Of a stretch of 64,000 nt of DNA, positions 1 through 9,206 are shown in pieces. The notes under the pieces were generated by a model. That model worked only from the letters and a program-made list of their open reading frames with translations. It had not been told where the DNA came from and made no database searches. The DNA comes from Phycisphaerae bacterium. Its GTDB lineage: Bacteria > Planctomycetota > Phycisphaerae > UBA1845 > Fen-1342. The stretch's first letter is position 1. Every line of letters starts with the position of its first letter. Position numbers and translations under genes: made by a program. The DNA is taken from positions 1 to 64,000 of the forward strand of contig JAJVHV010000045.1 of assembly GCA_022072445.1 (NCBI GenBank). Reading direction: 5' to 3'.

Positions 1-125
1 GCTCCGCCGGTTTACACCCCTTCCCGACCACCACCCCTGAAAACCAAAAGGCCCAAAAACCTACTCCAAAAATCGCAACCAGCCTCTTCTATACCGTCGC
101 CGGATAAAGAAAAGGCCAAAGTCGA

Positions 126-156
126 GGGGCGGCATGCCGAAGTCGCATGCCGCCCC
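126..156 (-). terminator. Stem-loop downstream of the DUF1579 gene, possible terminator
   Basis: An 11-bp perfect stem (GGGGCGGCATG at 126-136 pairing with 146-156) closes a 9-nt loop. It lies about 90 bp past the stop of the minus-strand gene at 246-812. On the minus strand it is followed by a moderately T-rich stretch, which suits a weak terminator. It could equally be one of the palindromic repeats seen across the window. The rest of bases 1-245 shows no gene I can support. Confidence 0.5.
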
Positions 157-245
157 GAAAACCCACGCCGGGCGATGGTGAATCCAGCGGCGCGCGCTGC
201 GCGACTTCCGACCGCCCGGCACCATCAACGCCGCGCCGCGAACGC

Positions 246-812
246 CTACTTCCGCGTCGCCGTCCCCTCCATCTCCATCGTCTTCATCAGGCCCGAGTAT
301 TCCTCCCACTCGAACGTCATCTTGGTGGGGCTCTCGAATGTGACCTTGCCCGTCATGCACGACTCGCCCCACGGCCCGTGGCTCCGGGCCTTGTATTTCC
401 AGGTGTTGCTGCCCTTCTCGTGCCTGGCCTCGCCGATGCCCACCGAGCCGAACGAGTCGATCCAGGTCGAGCGATACTTCTTGCTGTGCGTGTCGTACGT
501 CCACGATTCAACGCCGGTCATGTCGCCCAGCTCGCCCATCTTAAAAGTCCCGCGCGTAACGGTGAACCATTTGCTGTCGTCCCACTTGGTTTCGTTCGAG
601 CCGCTGCTCTTGAGAGGCTCCTCCAGCATGGGCATCGTCGCCGTCCCGGAGAACTCCCACTTGCCGACAAACGCGTTCAGCTCGTCCAGCTCCGCCGGCC
701 GCTGCGGCATCTTCTCCTTCATCTCCGCCACGGTCATCTTCTTCATGCAGCCGCTCGACAACCCGGCCGCGACGACGCACAGCACTCCCACCGCGAGTGA
801 CTTTCTGAACAT
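246..812 (-). CDS. DUF1579 family probable lipoprotein
   Basis: This 188-residue protein begins with a hydrophobic export signal ending in LSSGC (Cys22), a slightly atypical lipobox, so it is probably a lipoprotein. The body matches the DUF1579 family as I know it: a helix rich in Glu and Leu, then FVGKWEFSGTATM near residue 50, then beta-strand-rich sequence with many Trp, Thr and Gly. The family has no firmly assigned biochemical role; the fold is thought to be a lipocalin-like barrel. The ATG at 812 was chosen over one 14 codons upstream because AGGAG lies at good spacing before it and the signal peptide starts there. It is transcribed divergently from the VOC gene. Confidence 0.8.
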   Translation of the reverse strand: MFRKSLAVGVLCVVAAGLSSGCMKKMTVAEMKEKMPQRPAELDELNAFVGKWEFSGTATMPMLEEPLKSSGSNETKWDDSKWFTVTRGTFKMGELGDMTGVESWTYDTHSKKYRSTWIDSFGSVGIGEARHEKGSNTWKYKARSHGPWGESCMTGKVTFESPTKMTFEWEEYSGLMKTMEMEGTATRK

Positions 813-1066
813 GACTTGCTCCTCGCAAAAAGTTCCGGACCAGGGGCCTCGCACAGCGCGAGATGGCGGGCGCGGGCGCTCCGAAATTCGTTCAGCCGCC
901 GCGCCGCGACTTATCGGAACTTGTCCCTGTCAAGAGCGTAGTCCCATCATCGCGGTCCGGCAAGTCCGACTTTGTCGGCTGCGACGCCGCAACCGCCTTC
1001 CGGACCTCCATGGGCGGATTCGCATCGCTCGCCATCAACCGCACCGCCGTTTTCTTTGGATTTCGC
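813..1066. other. Intergenic region between divergent genes
   Basis: Together with the promoter described next, this 327-bp interval separates two divergent genes and should hold both promoters. I see no repeat element and no credible small gene in it. Confidence 0.5.
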
Positions 1067-1095
1067 TTGCAAACTGGCCAATGTTCGGTTATTGT
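1067..1095 (+). promoter_or_regulatory. Candidate sigma70-type promoter for the VOC gene
   Basis: TTGCAA at 1067-1072 and TATTGT at 1090-1095 are separated by exactly 17 bp and stand out as AT-rich within GC-rich DNA. The start codon is 45 bp downstream, preceded by AAAGGA. No operator is visible. Confidence 0.5.
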
Positions 1096-1139
1096 TTGGC
1101 CAGCGGCCGATTGATCTTCACACTCAAAAGGATCCACCA

Positions 1140-1610
1140 ATGTCCAGCACCGTCCCTTACAAGCCGGAAGGCTTTCACACCGTCACCCCCTCGATCGTGA
1201 TCAACGGCGCCGCCAAGGCCATCGAGTTCTACAAGAAAGCCTTCGCCGCCGAGGAGGTCATGGTCATGAAAACGCCCGGCCCAGGCGACCGCGTCATGCA
1301 CGCCGAAATCAAGATCGGCGACTCGATGATCATGCTCGGCGACGAGTGGCCCGACCTGGGTTACAGAGGGCCGCAACCCAACGTCTTCAGCAGCTCGCTG
1401 CACATCTACGTTCCGGACGTCGACAAGGCCTTTCAGCGGGCCGTCGCCGCCGGCTGCACGGTACAGATGCCCGTGATGGACATGTTCTGGGGCGATCGCT
1501 ACGGCAAAGTGGTCGACCCGTTCGGACACGTCTGGGGCCTCGCCACGCACAAGGAAGAGGTGTCGCCGGAAGAGTGCTCCCGCCGGGCGGCAAACTGGAA
1601 ATGCGGCTGA
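1140..1610 (+). CDS. VOC superfamily protein (PhnB/glyoxalase-like)
   Basis: This 156-residue protein has the vicinal-oxygen-chelate layout. An N-terminal half contains INGAAKAIEFYKKAF and a Met/His-rich strand; a C-terminal half contains DVDKAFQRAVAAG and ends in DPFGHVWGLATH. These are the hallmarks of the PhnB-like subgroup, whose members are often annotated as glyoxalase or bleomycin-resistance proteins without a proven substrate. The ATG at 1140 follows AAAGGA at good spacing. A reading frame is open upstream but encodes nothing family-like. The gene converges on ubiD, with 90 bp between stops. The substrate cannot be told from sequence. Confidence 0.85.
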   Translation: MSSTVPYKPEGFHTVTPSIVINGAAKAIEFYKKAFAAEEVMVMKTPGPGDRVMHAEIKIGDSMIMLGDEWPDLGYRGPQPNVFSSSLHIYVPDVDKAFQRAVAAGCTVQMPVMDMFWGDRYGKVVDPFGHVWGLATHKEEVSPEECSRRAANWKCG

Positions 1611-1700
1611 GCCGCTGAGCGGGACCAGTTCGCTGGCGCGGGCTGCCTGGTGTCCGCCGCGCAGGGCGCGCGGTGACCGGCGCCTTGACGGCGACCGCGG

Positions 1701-3440
1701 CTACAGCCCCAGCTCGCGCCAGCGGCGCGTCACCTGCTCCTTGATCGCTGGCGTCATGTCAAGTTCGTCCGGCCAGGCGCGGATCGCGCCTTCACCGGCC
1801 CACTTGCGCGTCGCGTCCCAGCCGATCTTGCTGCCGGCGCCGCAGACCGGCGCCGCGTGATCCAGAATGTCGAGCGGCCCCTGGACGACCATGGTGTCGC
1901 GGGCTGGATCGCAATTGGCCAGCATGTGGAACAGCACGGCCTGCTCGTCCTGTACGTCGACGCTCTCGTCGACGACCACGATCATCTTGGTGAACGCCAT
2001 CTGGCCCGCGCCCCAGATGGCGCTCATCACGCGTCGCGCCTGATACGGATATTCCTTGCGGATCTTCACGAACGCGCAGTTGTGGAAGCACCCAAAGGTC
2101 GGCAGGTTGTAGTCGATAATGTCGGGCACGATCGTCTGAAGCAGCGGCAGGAATATCCGTTCGGTGGCCTTTCCGAGCCAGTAGTCTTCCTGGATCGGCT
2201 TGCCCACCACGGTCGTCGGATAGATCGGGCTTCGACGGTGCGTGATCGCCGTGATGTGCATGCGCGGGTAGAGGTCGGCCAGCGAATAGAACCCGGTGTG
2301 GTCGCCGAACGGCCCCTCGATCACGGGCGGGTCGGCCGGGTCGATGTACCCCTCGACGACGATCTCGGCCGTCGCCGGTACCTCGATCCCCGGCTGCGAG
2401 ACGCACGGTACCAGCTCGATCGCGCCGCCGTTGAGAAAGCCGGCGAACAGGCATTCGTCGATGCCCGGCGGTAGCGGACAGGTGGCGGCATAGGGCATGA
2501 CGCTCGGTCCGCCGAAGCTGATCGCGATGGGCATGCGGCGCCCGAGCTGGCGGTAGCGGCGGTAGTGGCGGGCGCCGTCGTGGTGCATGTGCCAGTGCAT
2601 GGCGGCGAGCTTCGGGCCGAGAATCTGCACGCGGTACATTCCGATGTTGCGCTCGCCCGTTTCGGGGTGCTTGGTGAAGACGTTGGTCAGCGTGAGGTAG
2701 CGACCGTCGTTTGGCGGCGGGAGGAGGTCGGTCGGCGAGTAGCCGCCGCCGCGATCGAAGAGCTCGCGGGCGTGCTCACTGCCCTCGTTGGCGTCGGTGA
2801 GTGTGTGGCGCACCGCCGAGGGCGGCTGTGCCACATTCACAGCCGCGGGCGGCTGTGCCACATTCACAGCCGAGTTCTGCTGTGCCACATTCACAGCCGA
2901 GGGCGGCTGTGCCACACCCACAGCCGGGGGCGGCTGTGCCACATGTGAGCGACGGACGATCTCGCGGATGTGGGCGTAGGTGTTTCGGGACAGGTCGCCG
3001 TCGCCGGGCCAGCACTTCAGCGCCGGCAGAGCCGTGAGGTCCGCGTCGTCGGTGCGAACAATTTCCTGGCAGATGCCGTGACGAACGATCTTCGGCGGCA
3101 AACTGCCGAGCTGGATGAGCTGCGGCACCTTCTTGAGCTTCTCCAGGAGCGTCGTCGGGATTTCGGGCTTGACCAGCATCTTCACGCGGCCAGCGATTTC
3201 GTCGAGCGAGTCGGCCCCCAGCGCCAGGCAGATGCGCTCGCGCGTGCCGAACGTGTTGATGAGCACGGGCAGCGAAGATCCGCGGACGTTCTCGAAGAGC
3301 AGCGCCGGTCCGCCGGCCTTGACGACACGATCGCAGATTTCGGTGATTTCGAGGATCGGATCGACGGCGGCGCGGATGCGTTTCAGCCAGCCGCGCCGCT
3401 CAAGTTCGGCGACAAATGTCTGCAAATCGGGTGCGGACAC
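1701..3440 (-). CDS. UbiD family decarboxylase with an internal repeat insertion
   Basis: A 579-residue member of the prenylated-FMN-dependent UbiD decarboxylases. These act on aromatic or alpha,beta-unsaturated acids, as in ubiquinone or menaquinone synthesis. Conserved blocks include CWPGDG (143-148), NIGMYR (265-270) and EGPFGDHTG (375-383). Between the first two lies an extra stretch of roughly 90 residues that contains five copies of a 9-residue repeat resembling NVAQPPSAV (about 167-210); typical family members run straight from CWPGDG into the next strand. The GTG at 3440 is preferred because AGGTG precedes it and the UbiD N-terminus begins there; the open frame upstream encodes Arg-rich, non-family sequence. 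No ubiX is seen nearby. The enzyme may still be active if the insertion forms a surface loop. Confidence 0.85.
   Translation of the reverse strand: MSAPDLQTFVAELERRGWLKRIRAAVDPILEITEICDRVVKAGGPALLFENVRGSSLPVLINTFGTRERICLALGADSLDEIAGRVKMLVKPEIPTTLLEKLKKVPQLIQLGSLPPKIVRHGICQEIVRTDDADLTALPALKCWPGDGDLSRNTYAHIREIVRRSHVAQPPPAVGVAQPPSAVNVAQQNSAVNVAQPPAAVNVAQPPSAVRHTLTDANEGSEHARELFDRGGGYSPTDLLPPPNDGRYLTLTNVFTKHPETGERNIGMYRVQILGPKLAAMHWHMHHDGARHYRRYRQLGRRMPIAISFGGPSVMPYAATCPLPPGIDECLFAGFLNGGAIELVPCVSQPGIEVPATAEIVVEGYIDPADPPVIEGPFGDHTGFYSLADLYPRMHITAITHRRSPIYPTTVVGKPIQEDYWLGKATERIFLPLLQTIVPDIIDYNLPTFGCFHNCAFVKIRKEYPYQARRVMSAIWGAGQMAFTKMIVVVDESVDVQDEQAVLFHMLANCDPARDTMVVQGPLDILDHAAPVCGAGSKIGWDATRKWAGEGAIRAWPDELDMTPAIKEQVTRRWRELGL
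2811..2948. repeat. Five 27-bp palindromic repeat units inside ubiD
   Basis: Units begin at 2821, 2848, 2875, 2902 and 2929, an exact 27-bp period (9 codons). Each carries CACAGCCG and CGGCTGTG as an 8-bp stem with a short loop. Read on the minus strand they encode NVAQPPSAV-like peptides in frame with UbiD. The third unit is diverged (QQNSAV). The same palindrome occurs between genes at 18.27-18.54 kb and 23.71 kb. Confidence 0.9.
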
Positions 3441-3673
3441 GCGACACCTCAAACCGGGCTTTCGGACTCGAAACGAGCCGGTTTCCGGCGAAGCGATGAT
3501 ACGTTGGCGGACCTTGCGATGCGACGCGCGTACACGCGGCCGGATCACCGCGCGACCGCGAGGCGGCGCGCCGCGAGCAACCCAAAAGCCCGGCGAGCCG
3601 CTTCCCTCTTTCGTCATTCGCGCTTCGTTAGTCGCTACACACGGGCGGCGAGAGCGAACTTCGGACGGCGCGA

Positions 3674-4867
3674 TCACGCCTGCGGCACGCCGCGCTGCGC
3701 CACAAACGCCGCGATGCGATGCAGACCGATTCCGATCTGCTCGAGCGAATTCGCGTACGAGACGCGTACGTAGCCCGCGCCGCCCGGACCAAAATCCACG
3801 CCGGGTGTGACCGCCACGCCGGCATGCTCGAGCATCTCGCGCGAGAACGCGAGTACGTCATCGGTGAGCCGACGCACATTGACGAACGCGTAGAACGCGC
3901 CGGCCGGTTCGCACAGGACGGGCAGGCCAATCTCGGCCAGCCGCCGCAGCACCAGCCGGCGGCGCTCGTCATAACAGCGGCGCATGTGCTCGACGTCGGC
4001 GGCGGCATGCTGCAGGGCGGCGACGGCGGCGAACTGCGTGAAATCGGGCGCGGAGATGAACAGGTTCTGCTGGAGCTTCTGGATCGGCCGGACCAGCCAC
4101 TCAGGAACGATCAGATACCCCAGTCGCCAGCCGGTCATCGCGAACAGCTTGGAAAACCCATTGACCACGACCGCATCCGGTTCGAATTCCAGGATCGAGT
4201 GGGCCCGTTCGGCATACGTCAGACCGTGGTAGATCTCGTCCGAAACGATCGTAACACGGCCACCGGCCGCTTCGATCAGCGCACGCATCCGCTCCGGCGT
4301 CGTCAGCGTGCCGGTCGGGTTAGCCGGCGAATTCAGCAACAGCACCCGGCTGCGGGCCGTAAAGCGCGCCAGAACCGCGTCAACGTCGTATTGGAACGCG
4401 TCGCGCTCGCTGACCGGAATCCGCACGCTTCGCCCGCCGAACGCACTCACGAAATTCGGGTAGCACGCATAGCACGGGTCGGTCATGAGCACTTCGTCGC
4501 CCGGTTCCAACAAGGCGGCAAACGCGAGCAGCATCGCCGCCGAGCTCCCAAGCGTGACGATCACGCGGTCGGGCGAGACGCCGACGCCGCAGTGCTGCTG
4601 CATCCAACCGGCGATGGCCTGGCGCAGCTCGGGGTGGCCCAGCGAGTGTGTGTAGTGCGTGTGTCCCTCGCGCAAGGCGCGGATGCCGGCTTCCTGAACG
4701 ACGGCCGGCGTCGGAAAGTCCGGCTCGCCGACTTCGAGATGAACAATCGAACGGCCCGCCGCCTCCAGACGGCGGGCCTGTTCGAGCACTTCCATCGCCA
4801 GGAAGGGCGGCATGTCGCGGGCGCGGCGGCTGACGCGGTGTAGCGAGTCATCAGACGAGCACATCAC
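3674..4867 (-). CDS. PLP-dependent aminotransferase, class I/II
   Basis: A 397-residue fold-type I aminotransferase. Visible landmarks are the PANPTG motif (181-186), the cofactor aspartate in VSDEIYHG (Asp210, Tyr213), the Schiff-base lysine in GFSKLFAMTGWRLGYL (Lys240) and a C-terminal arginine region (GAGYVRVSYANS). The family transfers amino groups between amino acids and 2-oxo acids; the sequence resembles the aspartate or aromatic aminotransferase group, but the substrate cannot be fixed. Two adjacent ATG codons (4867 and 4864) are possible starts, with GAGAG upstream. The 233-bp gap to ubiD makes co-transcription uncertain. Confidence 0.85.
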   Translation of the reverse strand: MMCSSDDSLHRVSRRARDMPPFLAMEVLEQARRLEAAGRSIVHLEVGEPDFPTPAVVQEAGIRALREGHTHYTHSLGHPELRQAIAGWMQQHCGVGVSPDRVIVTLGSSAAMLLAFAALLEPGDEVLMTDPCYACYPNFVSAFGGRSVRIPVSERDAFQYDVDAVLARFTARSRVLLLNSPANPTGTLTTPERMRALIEAAGGRVTIVSDEIYHGLTYAERAHSILEFEPDAVVVNGFSKLFAMTGWRLGYLIVPEWLVRPIQKLQQNLFISAPDFTQFAAVAALQHAAADVEHMRRCYDERRRLVLRRLAEIGLPVLCEPAGAFYAFVNVRRLTDDVLAFSREMLEHAGVAVTPGVDFGPGGAGYVRVSYANSLEQIGIGLHRIAAFVAQRGVPQA

Positions 4868-4915
4868 GGCTCTCAGACCTCCAGCGCGACGGCGTCAGCG
4901 CGCGGTCGCCTCACG

Positions 4916-6085
4916 CTACTCCTCGGGTGCGGTCGGGGAGTAGCGGATGATGGCGCCTTCGCTCTCAAGGCCGACCAGCGGCGAGCTGACCATGTCCAAC
5001 CGCGGCAGACCATTGGGATCGTAGATGATCTGTTCGACCGCCACACCCAGGAGCGCGGCCTGATTTCCGACGCAGGGCGTCGTGCTGGAGCGGCCGTCGA
5101 TGCGAACCTTGCCGGCGTTGGTTTGCATGAAGGTCCGATTGAAAACGAGATGGATGCTCGTGAGCGATTCGTGAAGCCAGCAAGTGAAGCACGGAGCGTT
5201 GAACGAGAAGCGAACCTCATTCTGGTTGTGCACCGCCATGTCGAGCCGCGTGGTCAGCGGCCCGTTGGACGTCGCCCGGGCGTCGAGCGACGCAATCACC
5301 AGCGTCAGGTCGGTGGTGCCGATCGCGGTCTCGAATCCCTCGTTCGCGGTGCGAAGAACGGCGTCTTCTGCGAAGAACTCCAGCAGCAGCTTGCCGGGCG
5401 CGAAGTCGTACTCCTTGCCCATGCGGAGGCCGCCCGGCTTGCCGATGACCGCTCCTTGTTCGCCAACGATGGCGCGGAAGGACCACGGCAGATACTTGCT
5501 GGCGAGCTGGTCGCGATAGTTCACGATCGTCGCCGAGCCCGTCAGGTGATTCCAGCGAATCTGCTGTTCGGCGCTGTTGACCGCGAAGACCACCAGAAAA
5601 CCCCGCAGGACGCGGTCCTTCGAGCCCTCGGGATCGGGGCGCCCCGGGCCGCATCGGGTGTGGTCGAGCACGCTGAAAGGGGGAAGCGGGATCGCGGGCA
5701 CGCCGATTCCTGGCCTGCCGCTCGCCATCGACCAGTAACACGGGTTCTCCTGCGTCAGCGGGCCGACGTAGTCGAACAGATTGCAGCCCTTATGAAAGCA
5801 CGAGTCGCCATCCTCGAACTCCTCGGGGTCGCCATTGAACGCGAGCATGAAGACTCTCACCGCCGACGGACCGTCGTTGCTGAGCGTGATGACGGTGTCC
5901 TGAACGAGTTCGTCGACCTCAATATCGCCATCGTCGTTCAGATCGGCCCAGCGCAGCTCGACTCTGGGGAAGAACAGCAGGCTGCCTTTGTGCGATGTTT
6001 CGGCGACCGGCGTGATCTGGGCGGTGGCAATCGCCGCACAGCAGAAAGCCGAGTGGAGCGCAAAGAATCGATTGGCGTTTCTCAT
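4916..6085 (-). CDS. Secreted hypothetical protein
   Basis: A 389-residue protein with a signal peptide (about residues 1-22, ending AIATAQ). It has no domain that I recognise. Shortly after the signal is LNDDGDIEVDE, an acidic Asp-rich loop like a calcium-binding motif, followed by many short beta-strand-like segments and scattered cysteines (SCFHKGCNLF, FTCWLH). It looks like an exported beta-rich protein. The ATG at 6085 has AGGAGG eight bases upstream and begins the signal peptide, so the longer open frame upstream was rejected. It lies between the carbonic anhydrase and aminotransferase genes on the same strand, with no obvious functional link. Confidence 0.75.
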   Translation of the reverse strand: MRNANRFFALHSAFCCAAIATAQITPVAETSHKGSLLFFPRVELRWADLNDDGDIEVDELVQDTVITLSNDGPSAVRVFMLAFNGDPEEFEDGDSCFHKGCNLFDYVGPLTQENPCYWSMASGRPGIGVPAIPLPPFSVLDHTRCGPGRPDPEGSKDRVLRGFLVVFAVNSAEQQIRWNHLTGSATIVNYRDQLASKYLPWSFRAIVGEQGAVIGKPGGLRMGKEYDFAPGKLLLEFFAEDAVLRTANEGFETAIGTTDLTLVIASLDARATSNGPLTTRLDMAVHNQNEVRFSFNAPCFTCWLHESLTSIHLVFNRTFMQTNAGKVRIDGRSSTTPCVGNQAALLGVAVEQIIYDPNGLPRLDMVSSPLVGLESEGAIIRYSPTAPEE

Positions 6086-6217
6086 GAGCCCTGCCTCCTG
6101 ACGCGGCGGTGAAATGCAGGCGGGGGCGGGCACCCGCGTCGCTGCGCAGCCCCCTGGACAAGCAACAGTATCACCCTCGGACATGGGTTCTGCAACAGGG
6201 CGGCCCGTCCCTCGCGT

Positions 6218-6802
6218 TCAGGCCGTCAGGACCTCGATGTGCCCGCTCTCGACGCGATAGAGCGCCGCGACGATCGCGGTATCCCCCGCTGCCACGGCGT
6301 CGGCCACTTCGGGCGCGTGCAGAAGCAGCTCGCGCGCCGACTGCCGCGCGTTCTCGAGCGCCGTTTCAACCAGCAGATTGGCCGGCCGGCGCGTGCGGGC
6401 GATCCGCAGCGCCTCGAAAATACCGGACTGGAGCGACGCGTGGCGGGCGCTGGGCTTGTCCTCGATCACCTGCTGAACCGCGCGGCAGCCCGTGTGTCCG
6501 ACGACCAGCACGAGCGGCACGCGCAGCTCGCCCACTGCAATGTCCAGCATCCAGCGCACGCTCTCGCTCGCGACGTTGCCCGGCACGCGGGCCACAAGCA
6601 GCGAACCGAGCGGCTGATCGAAGATGATCTCGGGCGCGATGCGGCTGTCGGAACAGGTGACCAGCGCGGCGCGCGGGTTCTGCCCGCGCGCGAACGCCGA
6701 GAAGTCTTCAGCGCGATAACGCCGCGCGCCCGGCTCGCCTGTGCGAAAGCGTTCGTTGCCGCGCAGCAGTTCGTCGAGTTGCGTCCGTGCCTGGGGACTC
6801 AT
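6218..6802 (-). CDS. Beta-class carbonic anhydrase
   Basis: A 194-residue beta-carbonic anhydrase, which interconverts CO2 and bicarbonate at a zinc site. The family signatures are present: VTCSDSRI carries the first zinc Cys and the Asp-Arg dyad, VARVPGN follows, and GHTGC supplies the His and second Cys ligands. The start at 6802 (MSPQARTQL) is the first Met that does not read through the tRNA gene; the open frame extends through the tRNA to 6955, but that part is a translation artefact. The cellular role is probably inorganic carbon or pH balance. Confidence 0.88.
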   Translation of the reverse strand: MSPQARTQLDELLRGNERFRTGEPGARRYRAEDFSAFARGQNPRAALVTCSDSRIAPEIIFDQPLGSLLVARVPGNVASESVRWMLDIAVGELRVPLVLVVGHTGCRAVQQVIEDKPSARHASLQSGIFEALRIARTRRPANLLVETALENARQSARELLLHAPEVADAVAAGDTAIVAALYRVESGHIEVLTA

Positions 6803-6843
6803 GCGGCGCACAGCGCCGCCGCGGAGCGGCGGCACTCGGGGAA

Positions 6844-6916
<73 letters not shown>

Positions 6917-7272
6917 GTCGATGGACGACTCAAGAGAATAGCCCACCGCCCGCAACCGGGCAAGCCTGCGAGGCGCGGCTGCTGGTAGGGCCGGTTTACA
7001 CGCCTCGAAACACCCACTTGGGCTAACCTCCAGCGCGGCCAGGCTCGGATAGAAGAATGGGCGAATTCACCGTCAGGCAGAAACTCCTTGACAAACAGCG
7101 GACGCTCATGGAAGCCACGGGTGAAGCGAGGCCCGTGACGAGCCGAGCGGAACCCGTGGGCACGACCGTCGACGTGTTTCTGCTCCGGAGGAGCAGAGGA
7201 AGTGCGCGCTGTGGGGAGGCTCGTTGTCGCTCGTGCGGCGCGGCCGGCCGAACGCCGGCGCGAGTTTGCGCA
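6917..7272. other. Intergenic region with palindromes
   Basis: No gene is supported in these 356 bp. The region holds a palindrome at 7179-7197 (TCTGCTCC, 3-nt loop, GGAGCAGA). It also holds a larger inverted repeat at about 7114-7161, where CCACGGGT faces ACCCGTGG. Both look like members of the interspersed repeat families in this genome rather than regulatory sites. Confidence 0.55.
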
Positions 7273-9042
7273 TCACCCCGCCAGCGTCAGAATCCGCCGC
7301 CGCGACAACGCCCGCTGGATCGCCGGAAAGATGAAGCGCTCCGCGACGTGGTCCCAACTCATCAGACGGGCGGCCTGATAGCCGGCTTCGAGAAACTCGA
7401 TCTCCTCCGCCTCGCCGCGCGGCAGGCGCGGCAGAATCTGGGCGGCGACCGCGCGGGCGATCTCGCGTTCGGCGGCGCGGCGTTCGGCCTCGTCGACCGC
7501 CAGCGCGTCGGGGATGGTGCGCGGCGCCGACGGCGGGTTGGTGTAATCCACGAGCAGCACGTTCCGCAGGTTCCTGCCGGGCGCCACCTCGTCCAGGAAT
7601 CCGGTGCAGCCGCAGCTCGTGCTCGCCACGCACAGCCCGCCGAAGGTCAGCGGTTCGAGCGGCGAGATTCCGAACGGCTCGTACAGGCTCAGACCAAGTT
7701 CGACGTCCGTCCCGCGGCGCAAATCGCTGACGTGCATGCGGGCCGGCATGCGCAGGCCGCACGTGGCCTGGTCGAATCCGAACTGGTTGACCAGAATGGC
7801 GCGGATGTTGCGCGCCCGCATGTTGAAGCGCTGCATCTGGCGCCAGTAGCGGGCTTCGCCCTCCGTCAGGTCGGGATGTCCGTCGCGATGCAGCAGCGGC
7901 CAGTCCCACTCGCGCTCCGCCCGCAGAATGTCCTCGATCGGGCGGCGCGGCAGCTCGGTGGAAACCAGGAAATAGACCGCCCGCCGTCCGTCGGCGGCGA
8001 GGTGCTCGTCCAGGTATTCGAGAATGTCGAGGTCGCGCCACAGAGCCTTGCTGCGCGTCATGCGCGTCGCGTGCGTCAGCACCAGGTCCGGCCGCCAGCC
8101 CAGCAGCGTGTGGCAGTACTCGTCCAGCAGCGCCCGGCTCTCGCGCCGCTCCGCCAGCGTGATCCGCCGCGCCGGAATCCCGTTGTACGCGATCGTCGCG
8201 TCGGCCTGGTCGAACTCCGGCCCCAGAAACCGCACTTCGTCCAGCACGTGGTGCCCGACGGCCAGGATGGCGTCGCAGTCGCTGGCCGTCTCGACGATCG
8301 CGTGCTTGAAGTAGTCGTGCTGCGGTCCGAAAACGTCGCTCAGCCGCACACGCGCCTCGCGCGCCAGTTTCAGCACGTTGTAGAACATCAGGTCGTGTCC
8401 CGGATGCTCCTCCACGATCCGCCGGATCGTCGCCACCTCGTGCGCGTGGAACAGCGTCCGATAGGCCCGCGGCCGCTCCGCCGCCAGCGCCAGCGCCGTC
8501 GGCACGCCCATGAACTCATGCGCAAACACCACCGCCGGCTGCGTGTCGCTCGCCAGGTGCATCGCCTCGAGGGCGGCGACCGCCGGCGCGGCGAGACGGA
8601 CGTACTGCTCAAAGTCCCAGACCTGTTCGTGACGGTAGGACTGCAAGCCGTGCAGCTCCCATAACCGGCCCTTGAGCCGGTTCACGCGCTCCGCGTTCAC
8701 CGTCCGAATATCGATCAGCAGCACCTCGCACAGCGTCCGCCGCTGACTCAGATGGTCCTCGATCGGCCGGCGGCCGTAGACAATGTGGACGTGAAAGTTC
8801 TGCTCGACGCGGCGGAAGGCGTCGTCGTAGGGGCTGGACTCGATGCGGTGGTAGCTGGAGTACTCGACCTTGCCGCCGGCGCCGAGCGGCTCGACGCTGG
8901 TGGGCTCGAACATCGGACAGACCAGGACGGTGCGGGCGATCGAATCGCGGCATGGCCGGCTGTTGATCAGCCCTTCGAGGACGGTCCCAATACCACCCAT
9001 CTTGTGCACGGCTTCGTGCGTAACGTGAATGACGTTCAGCAA
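7273..9042 (-). CDS. Glycogen/starch synthase-like glycosyltransferase
   Basis: A 589-residue GT-B type glycosyltransferase. The N-terminus (NVIHVTHEAVHKMGGIGTVLEGL) matches the donor-binding loop of glycogen and starch synthases (family GT5). The C-terminal half has ELGLSLYEPFGISPLEPLTFGGLCVASTSCG, the conserved block that binds the nucleotide-sugar phosphates. The middle carries FAHEFMGVPTALAL and FHAHEVATIRR, as in this group. It probably elongates an alpha-glucan or similar polymer in the cytoplasm. No ATG fits: the TTG at 9042 has GGAGAA six bases upstream and leads straight into the first beta-strand. It is divergent from the histidine kinase gene. Confidence 0.8.
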   Translation of the reverse strand: MLNVIHVTHEAVHKMGGIGTVLEGLINSRPCRDSIARTVLVCPMFEPTSVEPLGAGGKVEYSSYHRIESSPYDDAFRRVEQNFHVHIVYGRRPIEDHLSQRRTLCEVLLIDIRTVNAERVNRLKGRLWELHGLQSYRHEQVWDFEQYVRLAAPAVAALEAMHLASDTQPAVVFAHEFMGVPTALALAAERPRAYRTLFHAHEVATIRRIVEEHPGHDLMFYNVLKLAREARVRLSDVFGPQHDYFKHAIVETASDCDAILAVGHHVLDEVRFLGPEFDQADATIAYNGIPARRITLAERRESRALLDEYCHTLLGWRPDLVLTHATRMTRSKALWRDLDILEYLDEHLAADGRRAVYFLVSTELPRRPIEDILRAEREWDWPLLHRDGHPDLTEGEARYWRQMQRFNMRARNIRAILVNQFGFDQATCGLRMPARMHVSDLRRGTDVELGLSLYEPFGISPLEPLTFGGLCVASTSCGCTGFLDEVAPGRNLRNVLLVDYTNPPSAPRTIPDALAVDEAERRAAEREIARAVAAQILPRLPRGEAEEIEFLEAGYQAARLMSWDHVAERFIFPAIQRALSRRRILTLAG

Positions 9043-9206
9043 GCGAACTTCTCCGTATCGATCGGTCCGGTTCTGGGTATCGGCTCGTTCAGCGCCGCGT
9101 GCCACGCGCCGCCGGCGATTTCGAGCCGGCCGAAGCGGCCAGCTTGCGGCGGGGCGCAAGCGTCGTTTCCTGCGCGGCGCCGCCGCCCCATAATACTCGC
9201 AACACC

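Noticed and set aside
3441-3677. Longer N-terminus for UbiD
   Set aside because: The extra 79 residues are Arg/Ser-rich and unlike the family, and the GTG at 3440 has its own ribosome-binding site.
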